64,000 nucleotides of DNA from Pseudomonadota bacterium (GCA_021804785.1 JAJZGY010000002.1:1-64000), one strand, 5' to 3'. Shown: positions 42,364 through 52,207, counted from the stretch's first letter. Program-made: numbers and translations. Notes: a model not told the origin generated them from the letters alone.

Positions 42364-45300
42364 TTACTGTACCGAAGGAATAGCGTCAAAACTCTTCTTG
42401 AAATCCTTCATAAAGCTCTCAAGAGTGTCGATCGAGGCAACCTTGGCTGCAACATCGCGAAAGGCCACGCCTTGCGTGGAAACATTCTGGGTAACAACAG
42501 CAAAGGACGCGGCATCGGGGCCTTGAGCCATCTGCTGGGCGAAATGGCTACGCAACCGCGACAGGCTCGCGGCATCACCCGCGAGCGAATAGGCGATCGC
42601 CGCCCGCATGACATAGCGACGCTGCACTTTGCTGAGCGCCCCTTTCGTTGACCATGCATCGCCGAGCAGCGCTTCAGCCTCCCGCCCGGCCAGGGGCCAG
42701 TTGCCGCTCTCCCAATATATGTCGGCCCGCAGACGCTGGGTATCTGCACCCTTCTCGACCGCGATCAGATCCAGCGCCTGCGTATATTGTTTGAGCGCGG
42801 CCAGAGCCCTGGCCTCCAGTAGCAGACGTGCATGGGCAACATCATCGGGCATCCCCGCGACCCGCGTGGCCCGCAACACCGCGAGCGCATGCCGGGCCTT
42901 GTGGTCCATCAGATAGACCATGGCCAGACGCCCGGCTACCTGTGCCTGAGCAACGCCATTGAGGCGCTTGTCGACCTGGTATTTGAGCAGCTTTTCCGCA
43001 GGCCCGAGAAGATCGATGTCAACAAGCCGGTTGGCCATGCGACGGATCATGGCATCACCGTCAGCGCCAATCGGCGTCAGGTCGATGTAGTCATAAAACA
43101 GACCCAACGCCTGGATGGGTGGCATCTTGTCGGCCTTGCCATGAAGGAAAAGCGCAATGAAGGCCTTGCGCATGTCGTCCTGGACATGGCGCGTGGATTC
43201 GTCATTGGGGAAACTCTCGACCGCAACCTGCAGCACGCCAAGGCCCTTGCGCCACTTCTTCTGCGCAAAATAGAGCGAGCCAAGCTTGCGTAGCGTCTGC
43301 AATTCAAGTGCGTCTCCACGCCAGCGATAACGCAAGCGCTCAAGACTGGCGATAGCCTGGCTCTGGCTTATGGCACCGGCCGCAAGAGCCGATAGGGCAT
43401 CATCATAGATCGCGTGCGCTGCAACCTTGGGATCCGGGCATTGCTTCAGCGCCGCAAGCAATGGTGCCGCGGCACGATAGCGGCCCTCTGCCACAGCTAT
43501 CCGTGCCTGCGCCAGTTCGGCTTCATAAGATAGTGGTGGCCTCAGGCCCTTGGGTATTCCGGCCAGCACTTTTTTGGCTACCCCCAGCGCCCGCGTGGCA
43601 ATGGCTGCATGGGCATAGGCGAGGCGTACGCGGGCCTGCCAGTTTGGCGGGTAACGCCCGATAACGCTCATCGCCAACATCAGGGCGTGGCGCGCCTCCG
43701 GCCAGCGTCGCAGCCCGGCATCGGCAAGGCCTCGCCAGATCGCGGCATGGGGATCATTCGCGAACGCTGTCGCAGAGAGGGCCGATCGTGCATCACGATA
43801 TCTTGCCATCATAACGTCGGCGGCGGCCTTGATGGTCTGAAGCTCCGGATCGTCCTGCAAAGTCGGATCCGAACTCTGCATTTGGGCAACCACCCCGAGC
43901 GCTTCGGCATCAAGCCGGTTGGCGACGTAGAATTGCGCTTCCTGGCGGCGCGCGCCATTGGCCTGCGCCGAGGGCAGGGCCGCGGCCGCATCGCGCAGGG
44001 CCCGCTCGGTCTCCAGCACGTCCAGATGCATGGGATGTGCCCAGGCAGCAAAATTGAGGTAGCTCGGCCCGTTGGTAATTTCGGCGAGTGTTGCAGGATT
44101 TGCTACCGCAGGAATTGCGCCAGCCGTCAGTCGCAGGCCGCCCGGCCGGCTGATGCGCACATGATCGCCAGAACTGCGGACGTCCAGACCTTCAGCATAG
44201 GGCGAAATGACGAGCCCGGAAGCGCTCGGCAGCGCCGCAAAATCAACATAGCGATCCGCATGCGTGAGCACCCGTCCGGGTGTCGCAGGAACGACGATGA
44301 GCGTGTCGCCCGCCACCGGATCGTTCAACTGAAGCGGCACCTGGGCGCCTGGCAATGCAACGCGCAACGCCGCAACATCAGGAGTATCAATATCGCGGGT
44401 AATCGTCAGGGGCCGGGCGACAGAGGTGCTGGCGAAGCTGGGTGCTATACGCACCACGTTTGCAGCTCCGTCGCTTGTGACACGAATCTGCTCAGCTTGG
44501 CGCAGTGCGATGCGTACCACGCCTACACCCGCCTGGCTCGAGACCGTAACAGCATTGGAAAATCCACCCAGGGCCTTCGTCAGGAATGACACCTGCAGTG
44601 GCTTTGCCGAACTCAGAACAATCCACGCGTTTCCTTCACGCATAAACGCCGCAATCGCCGTACCTGCTGGAAAGCTCAGCGTGGCCGAGCTGGCGTTCGC
44701 CGTAACCGGCAGAGACGAGCTCAATGTGGCTGCGTCTTTGGCGCGATGCGGCCGCGGAGTGGGCAGCGGCACAACAACCTTCCGCGCCGTCTTGCCATCG
44801 ATCGCTGCCACGGCATTCAGCACTGCCTGTCGCTGCGAGACAGCTTTCGCTGCACCATGCTTCGGATCTGACGTTAGCCAATGGATTTTACCCCTGGCCG
44901 CTGCACCCTTCACGCCCGGTGGATCATAGCTCTGGCTATCACTGCGCGGCGCCAGAATATCCAGCACCACATCATCTCCGCTGCGGAAGCTATGATAGCC
45001 GGATCCCGCCAGGGTGTTGAAGCTAATAACCGTTCCGGTGCTGTCGACGTGCCAGCCTGCGGCTTTGACCCAGGGCGGCGCCACGGTTTCCAGCGCCGTG
45101 AAGTCCGGACGCAACTTGGCGTCAAAGTGAAGGGTGATCCGCCCGGAACCGGGGAATATCGAATAGGTAATGGGCGACTTGAGGACGAAGAGCAGACGCG
45201 AGAAGTGAGCATAGGCACCCGCGCGGATCGGCAGGACCGGCAGCGTCGCGATATTCACCGGTTTGGGTGTCACCGGTGGCGGCGGCGGCAAATCTGGAGG

Positions 45301-45678
45301 GGTACCGGTATAGTTCGCCGGAACCAGGTCGACAGCGAAAAGGTCACCGGAGCTGGACTGATGCAGCCACACCGGGTTTATGAGTGCAAAGCGGAAGGTT
45401 TTGCCGCGGGGGCCAGCATGGGCATCGGAAATATAGCGCGGCAGCCTGCGCATGATCTCTTTGGCGGTGAAAGGCGGACGATGGGCAAATTGAAGCACAA
45501 AAACACTGTCTTCAACCTTCGCTTCGGGGTGCTCATTGCTGAAAATCAGCCGCCCATAGCCATTCGCGCTCGTGATCGTTAGGCCAGCGGCACAGGACGG
45601 GCCAGCAAGACCAAGAGCAAACGCGGCGATGGCAGTCCAGCGCCGCACCTGCCCCTCTCTGCCGCGCGTCAGCGTCAT
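42364..45678 (-). CDS. Large (1104 aa) putative secreted TPR-like protein of the fliL-fliM-motE operon
   Basis: Signal peptide RRWTAIAAFALGLAGPSCAAG; beta-rich N-terminal region, PPPPPVTPKP segment, helical repeat C-terminal half; 22 bp downstream of the motE-like gene on the same strand. Confidence 0.75.
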   Translation of the reverse strand: MTLTRGREGQVRRWTAIAAFALGLAGPSCAAGLTITSANGYGRLIFSNEHPEAKVEDSVFVLQFAHRPPFTAKEIMRRLPRYISDAHAGPRGKTFRFALINPVWLHQSSSGDLFAVDLVPANYTGTPPDLPPPPPVTPKPVNIATLPVLPIRAGAYAHFSRLLFVLKSPITYSIFPGSGRITLHFDAKLRPDFTALETVAPPWVKAAGWHVDSTGTVISFNTLAGSGYHSFRSGDDVVLDILAPRSDSQSYDPPGVKGAAARGKIHWLTSDPKHGAAKAVSQRQAVLNAVAAIDGKTARKVVVPLPTPRPHRAKDAATLSSSLPVTANASSATLSFPAGTAIAAFMREGNAWIVLSSAKPLQVSFLTKALGGFSNAVTVSSQAGVGVVRIALRQAEQIRVTSDGAANVVRIAPSFASTSVARPLTITRDIDTPDVAALRVALPGAQVPLQLNDPVAGDTLIVVPATPGRVLTHADRYVDFAALPSASGLVISPYAEGLDVRSSGDHVRISRPGGLRLTAGAIPAVANPATLAEITNGPSYLNFAAWAHPMHLDVLETERALRDAAAALPSAQANGARRQEAQFYVANRLDAEALGVVAQMQSSDPTLQDDPELQTIKAAADVMMARYRDARSALSATAFANDPHAAIWRGLADAGLRRWPEARHALMLAMSVIGRYPPNWQARVRLAYAHAAIATRALGVAKKVLAGIPKGLRPPLSYEAELAQARIAVAEGRYRAAAPLLAALKQCPDPKVAAHAIYDDALSALAAGAISQSQAIASLERLRYRWRGDALELQTLRKLGSLYFAQKKWRKGLGVLQVAVESFPNDESTRHVQDDMRKAFIALFLHGKADKMPPIQALGLFYDYIDLTPIGADGDAMIRRMANRLVDIDLLGPAEKLLKYQVDKRLNGVAQAQVAGRLAMVYLMDHKARHALAVLRATRVAGMPDDVAHARLLLEARALAALKQYTQALDLIAVEKGADTQRLRADIYWESGNWPLAGREAEALLGDAWSTKGALSKVQRRYVMRAAIAYSLAGDAASLSRLRSHFAQQMAQGPDAASFAVVTQNVSTQGVAFRDVAAKVASIDTLESFMKDFKKSFDAIPSVQ

Positions 45679-45700
45679 CCCAGCCGGCCTCCGTACCACG

Positions 45701-46477
45701 CTAGTTCTGCGCTGCGGGCGGTGGCGATGCGGCCGCGCCGCTGGCCGCCGCCGCGCCAGCAGCAGCGACGGTGTTCGGTGACGGTGCAGCCTGCTTCGCG
45801 GCCGTGGTGGATGTGGCGGCAGCATGCGACGGTGTTGCCACATTTGCCTGCGGTGCCTGCGCGGCAGCTGCCGTTGCAGCGCCCTGCGGCAGCCGCAGCC
45901 GCTCGGCCAATGCCACCGTCAGCGCCTGCGCGTTCTGCGGCGACATGGCAGAAAGAATGGGAGCCAGAGCGTCCGGCTGCATGCCGGAAGCCACTTCCAG
46001 AAGCACATGTTGATCGAGGGAATCGAAGATACGTCCGGCGTTGCGCGGTTTCATGGCCGAATAGACCTTGATCAGAGTTGCGACCTGCTTGGCCTCGGCG
46101 GCGTCGCGCTGTCCAAGCAATGCCTGAATTTGCGCCTTGAGGCCTTTGAGATCAGCAATCTTGGCGTCTACACGCTTTTCTGCGGCGGTCAAAAGGTTGG
46201 CGCGCATATTCAGCGCCTGCGCGTCGCGATCAAGGGCCCGCCGACGCTTTGCCAGGGAAGTCAGGACGTCGATTTCCGAGGCGCTATCAGTGTTCTCATC
46301 AAGCATTGCATCACTGGCACTCGCGCTCTTGCTGGAAGAAGGCGGCGCGGAGGTTGCCGTTGCCGGCGCCCCGGCACGAGCCTGTGCAATCAGGTTTGCT
46401 CCTTTGAGGGCGATCAGCGTCCCGCACATAAATATGACCACAGGTAACAGGCGAAGCTGCCTGAAGAGCTGGCTCAC
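45701..46477 (-). CDS. motE: MotE family protein (MgtE-N-like domain)
   Basis: N-terminal TM/signal segment, coiled-coil, VATLIKVYSAMKPRNAGRIFDSLDQHVLLEVASGMQPDALAPILSAMSPQNAQALTVALAER. Confidence 0.8.
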   Translation of the reverse strand: MSQLFRQLRLLPVVIFMCGTLIALKGANLIAQARAGAPATATSAPPSSSKSASASDAMLDENTDSASEIDVLTSLAKRRRALDRDAQALNMRANLLTAAEKRVDAKIADLKGLKAQIQALLGQRDAAEAKQVATLIKVYSAMKPRNAGRIFDSLDQHVLLEVASGMQPDALAPILSAMSPQNAQALTVALAERLRLPQGAATAAAAQAPQANVATPSHAAATSTTAAKQAAPSPNTVAAAGAAAASGAAASPPPAAQN

Positions 46478-46905
46478 CGCACACCCCCCACGGCCTGTTC
46501 AAGCGGCAGCTTGGTACGCAAGACGCGTGGACCTATACCAGCCAAGCGCTCGGCTGCCGCCGGCAGAACCGGCGGCTTTGAACCACCTTGCGTCTCAACG
46601 CTGCGCTCGATGCGTGCGGCAATGCGATCACCGCTTGTGGTGAGTACAGAGAGCTCATCAATCGCAGCACGGGCTTTCGTGACCTTTTCATCGAGTTCCT
46701 CGATCGCACCAGAAGCCGCTGACTTCAGCAGCCGCATCGAGGTACCCGCCGCACCGATAGCGCCATTAAGTTCGGCAATCACGACCTTGAGTCCGTCCTG
46801 GCCCTTGCGCATCGCGCTGAGTTTGCGCTCCAGGACAAGACAGAAGCCAAGCGTGGCCACGAGCAGGATGCACAGTAATATTTCAATATAGAGCGAGATC
46901 GACAT
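46474..46905 (-). CDS. DUF6468-type flagellar-operon membrane protein
   Basis: N-terminal TM then ERKLSAMRKGQDGLKVVIAELNGAIGAAGTSMRLLKSAA; located between fliM and motE. Confidence 0.75.
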   Translation of the reverse strand: MSISLYIEILLCILLVATLGFCLVLERKLSAMRKGQDGLKVVIAELNGAIGAAGTSMRLLKSAASGAIEELDEKVTKARAAIDELSVLTTSGDRIAARIERSVETQGGSKPPVLPAAAERLAGIGPRVLRTKLPLEQAVGGVR

Positions 46906-46914
46906 GGTGGCTCC

Positions 46915-47955
46915 TTACAGCTGCCGTGAGGCGTCGGCGCGTTTGACCGCCTGCTCGACGCGGACAGCCACAGCATTGCCGACGCGTCCCATGCGTCCGC
47001 TGAGCAGCGGTACATGGCCACAGCGCAGCTCAATGGTGGAGTCCGGATTTGCATTGAGCATTAAGGTATCGCCGACCTTGAGATCCATAACTTTTGATAC
47101 CGACATCACCTGCTCATCCAAGATCGCCTGAATGTCGAGCCGCGTGCACCACAGCTCGGTTGCAAGATGGGTTTCCCAGATTGAGTCACGACCGAATTTT
47201 TCACCCATGAACTGTTGCAGCAGCAGTTTGCGGATGGGTTCGAGGGTGGCGTAGGGCAGAAGCAGCTCCGTGCGTCCGCCACGATCTTCCATGTCGATAC
47301 GCAGCTTAACGAGGATGGCGGCGTTGGCCGGGCGTGCAATCGCTGCAAAGCGTGGATTGGTTTCAAGTCGATCGAGCGTAAAGTTGACAGGTGCCAGAGG
47401 TTCGAAAGCCTGGGTCATGTCCTGCAGAATGACTTCCGTCATGCGCTGCACCAGACTGCGCTCGATGGTGGTGTACGGACGCCCCTCGATACGCATCGCC
47501 GCGGTTCCCCGACGGCCTCCCAGCAATACGTCAACGATCGAATAGATGAGATTGGAATCGATCGTGAAAAGCCCATAGTTATCGAGTTCTTCGGCCCTAA
47601 ATACCGAAAGAATGGCGGGCAATGGAATGGAATTGAGATAATCGCCGAAGCGGATTGACGTGATGTTGTCGAGACTGACCTCGACATTGTCGGAGGTAAA
47701 GTTCCGTAAGCTCGTGGTCATGAGCCGAACCAGGCGGTCAAAGATGATTTCGAGCATCGGCAGGCGTTCGTAGGATACCAGCGCCGAGTTAACTATGGCG
47801 CGGACACCAGACTTGTCCTGCAGCTGTTCATCATTGACATCGAAGCCCAGAAGGCTGTCGATCTCTTCCTGGTTCAGAACGCGTTCACCCGCCACTTGGC
47901 TGCCATTTTCACTGTCGGCAGCTGCTTCCTGCGGCGCTAGCTCTTCGTCGGCCAT
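46915..47955 (-). CDS. fliM: Flagellar motor switch protein FliM
   Basis: LNQEEIDSLLGF N-terminus, LPMLEIIFDRLVRLMTTSLRNFT. Confidence 0.96.
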   Translation of the reverse strand: MADEELAPQEAAADSENGSQVAGERVLNQEEIDSLLGFDVNDEQLQDKSGVRAIVNSALVSYERLPMLEIIFDRLVRLMTTSLRNFTSDNVEVSLDNITSIRFGDYLNSIPLPAILSVFRAEELDNYGLFTIDSNLIYSIVDVLLGGRRGTAAMRIEGRPYTTIERSLVQRMTEVILQDMTQAFEPLAPVNFTLDRLETNPRFAAIARPANAAILVKLRIDMEDRGGRTELLLPYATLEPIRKLLLQQFMGEKFGRDSIWETHLATELWCTRLDIQAILDEQVMSVSKVMDLKVGDTLMLNANPDSTIELRCGHVPLLSGRMGRVGNAVAVRVEQAVKRADASRQL

Positions 47956-47969
47956 AATCTTGGTTCCAT

Positions 47970-48503
47970 TTACTGAACAATCATTTCCTTGAGCAGAACA
48001 TCCTGCACGCGGTAGGGTGCGACAGCGACATTGATCCGCCGCAGGAGCTCTTCCTTCACCCGCATCACGGACGCCGAGCCCTGCAGATCGGCGACGCGTA
48101 ACTCGCGCAAATAACTCTGAAACTGATCTACAATCCGCGGCATCAGCACCTTAACGCCCTGCTCTTCCTTGGCGTTTTTGAGCTCAAGTGTGACTTCAAG
48201 CTTGAGATAAGTGGGATTGCCGTTCTGGCTTTGGATGTTCACCACGATGTCGGGCACGTTGTAGAACGCGACCTTCGGCGGCACGAGCGGTAAAGACGCT
48301 TCCTTGACTTTGGCCAGATGTGTTTCCGGCTTGGACGCAAAGAGGAAGAAATAGGCAGCCGCGCCCGAACCCAGGAGCACGACCAGGCCGGCCGCAGCGA
48401 TGACTAGCAATTTCCTGTTTGCCAGAAGCCCCTTCTTGGGCTGAGACGCAGCCTCTGCGCCTTCTTCATCTTCCTCGTCCGGTTCGGCACCCTTGCCCGC
48501 CAT
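47970..48503 (-). CDS. fliL: Flagellar basal body-associated protein FliL
   Basis: Single TM, FYNVPDIVVNIQSQNGNPTYLKLEVTLEL; upstream of fliM. Confidence 0.93.
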   Translation of the reverse strand: MAGKGAEPDEEDEEGAEAASQPKKGLLANRKLLVIAAAGLVVLLGSGAAAYFFLFASKPETHLAKVKEASLPLVPPKVAFYNVPDIVVNIQSQNGNPTYLKLEVTLELKNAKEEQGVKVLMPRIVDQFQSYLRELRVADLQGSASVMRVKEELLRRINVAVAPYRVQDVLLKEMIVQ

Positions 48504-48553
48504 AGCGACCGCCTCTGATCCTCTTCGTAGGGGGGCAGGTTAGGCAGTCGTGG

Positions 48554-48571
48554 TTAAGGACTGGTTCAAAT
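48554..48571 (-). promoter_or_regulatory. CtrA-like box upstream of fliL
   Basis: Plus tggTTAAggactggTTCA (minus TGAACCagtccTTAACCA); one mismatch from TTAA-N7-TTAA. Confidence 0.55.
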
Positions 48572-48661
48572 TGCCGGGCAGAGCGCGCCCTGTCGGCAAG
48601 ATTTGCCGCCCTGGGGCCGCGCCGCCAGGCAAAATTCCCGAGTTTTCAAGGGCACGAGCGT

Positions 48662-48677
48662 TGGCATGGCAGCTGCA
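48662..48677 (+). promoter_or_regulatory. Sigma54-like -24/-12 promoter of the flgF operon
   Basis: TGGCATGGCAGCTGCA versus consensus TGGCACGN4TTGCW; GG-GC spacing correct; 40 bp upstream of flgF ATG. Confidence 0.6.
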
Positions 48678-48716
48678 AGGGTAGGTTGCGAGGACCAGAA
48701 GGGATCCGGAGCCGCC

Positions 48717-49463
48717 ATGGATAATTCACTGCTCATTAATCTGTCGGGTCAGCTTTCCGCCTACCAGGCGATGGACATCATTGCCAACAACCTCGCGAAC
48801 ATGTCGACACCCGGCTTCAAACGCGAGGGCATGAAGTTTCAGGAATTCCTCTCGACCGTACCGCCAACCACGACCGCCACCGGCTTGCAGAGCAATGCGC
48901 CTTTGGCCTTCGTGCAGAATGGCGGGGTGTTTCGTGACGTCAGCGAAGGTCCGATGAACAAGACCGGTGCCGCGCTGGATATGGCAATTTCTGGCAATGG
49001 CTTCTTTCAGGTGCAGACCCCCAATGGTGTTCGCTACACCCGTGATGGCCACTTCCAGCTCAATTCCGAAGGACAGATCGTCGATGACAGCGGTTATCCT
49101 CTGGTCGGCGATGGCGGCCCCATTACCGTGACACCGCAGGACGGTGACATTCATGTCGCCGCCGACGGCACGGTCAGCGGTGCGCTCGGACAGCTCGGGA
49201 CGATCAAGATTGTTGGCTTTGCAAGCCAGGCAGCGATGAACCAGCAAGGCTCCAATCTCTACGCCACCAGCCAGCAGCCCCAACCTAATCCCGGTGGAAC
49301 CATCCAGCAGGGCATGCTCGAAGACTCCAACGTTCAGCCCGTCATGGAAATGAGCACGATGATCAAGATCATGCGCAAGTATGAGATGATCGCGTCACTG
49401 ACCAAAAGCCAGCAGCAGTTACAGACTCAGGCGATTACCCAACTGGGTACCATCCAGCCGTAA
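48717..49463 (+). CDS. flgF: Flagellar basal-body rod protein FlgF
   Basis: QLSAYQAMDIIANNLANMSTPGFKRE, C-terminal motif VQPVMEMSTMIKIMRKYEMI. Confidence 0.95.
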   Translation: MDNSLLINLSGQLSAYQAMDIIANNLANMSTPGFKREGMKFQEFLSTVPPTTTATGLQSNAPLAFVQNGGVFRDVSEGPMNKTGAALDMAISGNGFFQVQTPNGVRYTRDGHFQLNSEGQIVDDSGYPLVGDGGPITVTPQDGDIHVAADGTVSGALGQLGTIKIVGFASQAAMNQQGSNLYATSQQPQPNPGGTIQQGMLEDSNVQPVMEMSTMIKIMRKYEMIASLTKSQQQLQTQAITQLGTIQP

Positions 49464-49475
49464 GGAGACCCCGTC

Positions 49476-50258
49476 GTGCGTGCACTCAGTATTGCAGCTA
49501 CGGGCATGCAGGCCCAGCAAACCAATGTCGAGGTTATCGCCAACAACCTCGCCAACATGAACACCAGCGGCTTCAAGGCGCAGCGGGCACAGTTCGAAGA
49601 TCTGCTCTACCAGAACGTTCTGCAGCCAGGTTCGCAGACCTCCGACACCGGCACGCTGGTTCCATCTGGCATACAGCTTGGCTCTGGCGTACGTACCGCT
49701 TCGGTCTATCGCATCGACACGCAAGGCACGCTCACACAGACCTCCAATCCCTATGATATGGCAATCCAGGGAGCAGGATTTTTCAAGGTCACCTTGCCCG
49801 ATGGCACCTATGCTTACACGCGCGCAGGCAATTTCGGCCTGTCACCCACCGGTGAGATCGTCAACAGCGACGGCTACACGGTAGCCCCGGGCATTGCCGT
49901 TCCGCCCAACGCACTCAGTGTCACCATCAATCCGGAAGGCCAGGTAGAAGCCACCGTGCCGGGAACCTCCACCCCCACCGTGCTTGGACAGCTTGAGCTG
50001 GACCGTTTTGCCAACGACGCCGGGCTGAATGCGCTGGGAGGCAATCTGCTCAGTGAGACCCCGGCCTCCGGTCCACCCCAGGCCGGCGTACCCGGATCGT
50101 CGGGCTACGGCACCATCCAGCAGGGCTATCTGGAAACCTCAAACGTCAATCCCGTCGAAGAAATCACCGCACTGATCACCGCCCAAAGGGCCTACGAGAT
50201 GAACTCGAAGGTGATCACCGCCGCCAATCAGATGATGCAGACCACCGCGCAGCTATGA
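49476..50258 (+). CDS. flgG: Flagellar basal-body rod protein FlgG
   Basis: GTG start; MRALSIAATGMQAQQTNVEVIANNLANMNTSGFKAQRAQFEDLLYQ. Confidence 0.97.
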   Translation: MRALSIAATGMQAQQTNVEVIANNLANMNTSGFKAQRAQFEDLLYQNVLQPGSQTSDTGTLVPSGIQLGSGVRTASVYRIDTQGTLTQTSNPYDMAIQGAGFFKVTLPDGTYAYTRAGNFGLSPTGEIVNSDGYTVAPGIAVPPNALSVTINPEGQVEATVPGTSTPTVLGQLELDRFANDAGLNALGGNLLSETPASGPPQAGVPGSSGYGTIQQGYLETSNVNPVEEITALITAQRAYEMNSKVITAANQMMQTTAQL

Positions 50259-50761
50259 GGTTAGTCATGAAAGCGATCGTCCTGGCCGCCGCCCTGAGCC
50301 TTGCCGCACTGCCTGCATGGGCGCAGAGCGACAGTGTCGCCACAATCAACGCCAAGACCGTGCGTGTCGTCGTACCGACGCACAATATTCCCCGTGGTGC
50401 GATGATCACCGCCGCCGATCTCGCCTTTGCCAATGTATCGCAGGCACGGGCTTATGGCGATGTCGTCGCCAGCATGAGCGAACTCGAGGGCAAGGAGGCG
50501 CGCCGCTTCCTCGAAGCCAATCAGCCTCTGCATGCCTCCGATGTGCGCGCTCCCATTCTTGTCGCCAAGGGCAGCACCGTGACAATGATCTTCACTGCGC
50601 CTGGCATCTCTTTGACCGCTGTCGGCAAGGCGATGAGCGAAGGCGGCATGGGTGAGACCGTCACAGTGCTCAATCCGGTATCCTACCGCCAGATCAGCGC
50701 TGTGGTGACGGGCCCGGGAACCGTTGCCGCTGGGCCCACACTCGCAGCGCCCAATCTTTAA
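50255..50761 (+). CDS. flgA: Flagellar P-ring formation chaperone FlgA
   Basis: Signal peptide plus SAF-like domain VPTHNIPRGAMITAADLAFANV; in flgFG-A-H order. Confidence 0.87.
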   Translation: MRLVMKAIVLAAALSLAALPAWAQSDSVATINAKTVRVVVPTHNIPRGAMITAADLAFANVSQARAYGDVVASMSELEGKEARRFLEANQPLHASDVRAPILVAKGSTVTMIFTAPGISLTAVGKAMSEGGMGETVTVLNPVSYRQISAVVTGPGTVAAGPTLAAPNL

Positions 50762-50776
50762 CCTCTCGACCAACCA

Positions 50777-51538
50777 ATGAGCTCCTCCATGCTACGCGCC
50801 CCCCTGAAATCGATCGCACTTGTTGTTGTCGCCGGCTTTGCCCTTTCGGCCTGCAGTGCCGTGGATCGGCTGGAGCACATTGGTGAAGCGCCCGCATTGT
50901 CACCGATCACCAATCCCACGGCCCTGCCCGATTACCACCCGATCTCAATGCCCATGCCACCAAAGCAACCGCCAGATACCTATCTCACCAATTCGCTTTG
51001 GCCGGTGGGTTCACACAGCTTCTTTCCCGATCCGCGTGCGAGCCATATCGGTGACCTTGTGACGGTCGATATCTCGATTGCCGATGCAGCCAAGCTCTCC
51101 GACAGCACACAGCGCGGGCGCACCAATGCGGACACCGCGGGCATTGGCAATCTGTTTGGCCTGCAAGGCCAGCTGGCCCAGGTCACGGGCGCCGATCCGT
51201 CCAAGCTCGTCAACATGAACTCGACGACATCCAATCAGGGCTCTGGCTCCATCGCACGCTCCGAGACCATCAATCTGACGCTAGCTGCGGTCGTCACCCA
51301 GGTGCTGCCCAATGGCAATCTGGTGATCCAGGGCAACCAGCAGGTACGGGTCAATGATGAGCTGCGCGATCTTCAGATCAGCGGTATCGTGCGCACCGAA
51401 GACATCACCAGCAACAATACCATCAACCTGTCGCAGATTGCCGATGCACGGCTGTCCTATGGTGGCAGAGGCCAGATCACCGATGTCCAGCAGCCGCCTC
51501 TTGGGCAACAGCTCTACGATATCTTGATGCCGTTCTGA
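50777..51538 (+). CDS. flgH: Flagellar L-ring protein FlgH
   Basis: Lipobox ALSACSAV, SLWPVGSHSFFPDPRASHIGDLVTVDI, RGQITDVQQPPLGQQLYDILMPF. Confidence 0.95.
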   Translation: MSSSMLRAPLKSIALVVVAGFALSACSAVDRLEHIGEAPALSPITNPTALPDYHPISMPMPPKQPPDTYLTNSLWPVGSHSFFPDPRASHIGDLVTVDISIADAAKLSDSTQRGRTNADTAGIGNLFGLQGQLAQVTGADPSKLVNMNSTTSNQGSGSIARSETINLTLAAVVTQVLPNGNLVIQGNQQVRVNDELRDLQISGIVRTEDITSNNTINLSQIADARLSYGGRGQITDVQQPPLGQQLYDILMPF

Positions 51539-51560
51539 TCAGACCGGTAGCATTCCAGGT

Positions 51561-51594
51561 AATGGCCGGACCACAAAGGTCCGGCCATTTTTTT
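51561..51594 (+). terminator. Rho-independent terminator after flgH
   Basis: aatggccggacc-acaaa-ggtccggccatt 12-bp perfect stem followed by T run. Confidence 0.88.
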
Positions 51595-51683
51595 GCCGGG
51601 GCCGGTGCACGTAAGGGCCGCAGGTGGGCACGTTGGCGAGCCCTCCCCCTTCATCCGCTTCGCCGGGGCAGGGCCTGCGCGGT

Positions 51684-52130
51684 CTAATCGTCCCGATAGA
51701 CCTTCTCGCGGCGCTCGTGACGCTCCTGGGCTTCGATCGACAGAGTTGCGATCGGTCGCACTTCAAGACGCTTGAGGCCGATCGGCTCGCCGGTTTCCTC
51801 ACAAAAGCCGTAGGACCCGTCCTCGAGGCGGCGCAGCGCAGAATCGATTTTGGCAATCAGCTTGCGCTGGCGGTCACGGGTGCGCAGCTCGAGCTGACGC
51901 TCGGCCTCGGTTGCCGCCCGATCTGCCAGATCGGCATTGGGCGTGGTCTCGGTTTGAAGATTCTGGATGGTTTCCCGGCTTTCACGGAGGATCTCCTCCT
52001 TCCAGCCTGTCAACTTACGGCGGAAATATTCCCGCTGCTTTTCATTCATGAAGGGTTCACGTTCCGACGGCCGATAGCCGGGCGGAAGTTCTATACCCAT
52101 GGACACACCCCGAAAGTTAAATCGCGCCAT
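51684..52130 (-). CDS. dksA: RNA polymerase-binding protein DksA
   Basis: MNEKQREYFRRKLTGWKEEILRES, YGFCEETGEPIGLKRLEVRPIATLSIEAQERHE. Confidence 0.95.
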   Translation of the reverse strand: MARFNFRGVSMGIELPPGYRPSEREPFMNEKQREYFRRKLTGWKEEILRESRETIQNLQTETTPNADLADRAATEAERQLELRTRDRQRKLIAKIDSALRRLEDGSYGFCEETGEPIGLKRLEVRPIATLSIEAQERHERREKVYRDD

Positions 52131-52142
52131 TCGAGCGCGCGC

Positions 52143-52171
52143 CTTATACAGGGGCCCACCTAAGGGTTCAA
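52143..52171 (-). promoter_or_regulatory. Sigma70-like promoter of dksA
   Basis: Minus strand TTGAAC-N17-TATAAG just upstream of dksA. Confidence 0.75.
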
Positions 52172-52207
52172 TCAGAAAAGGAGATTCGCGCCGTGGCCCG
52201 TGCAGGA

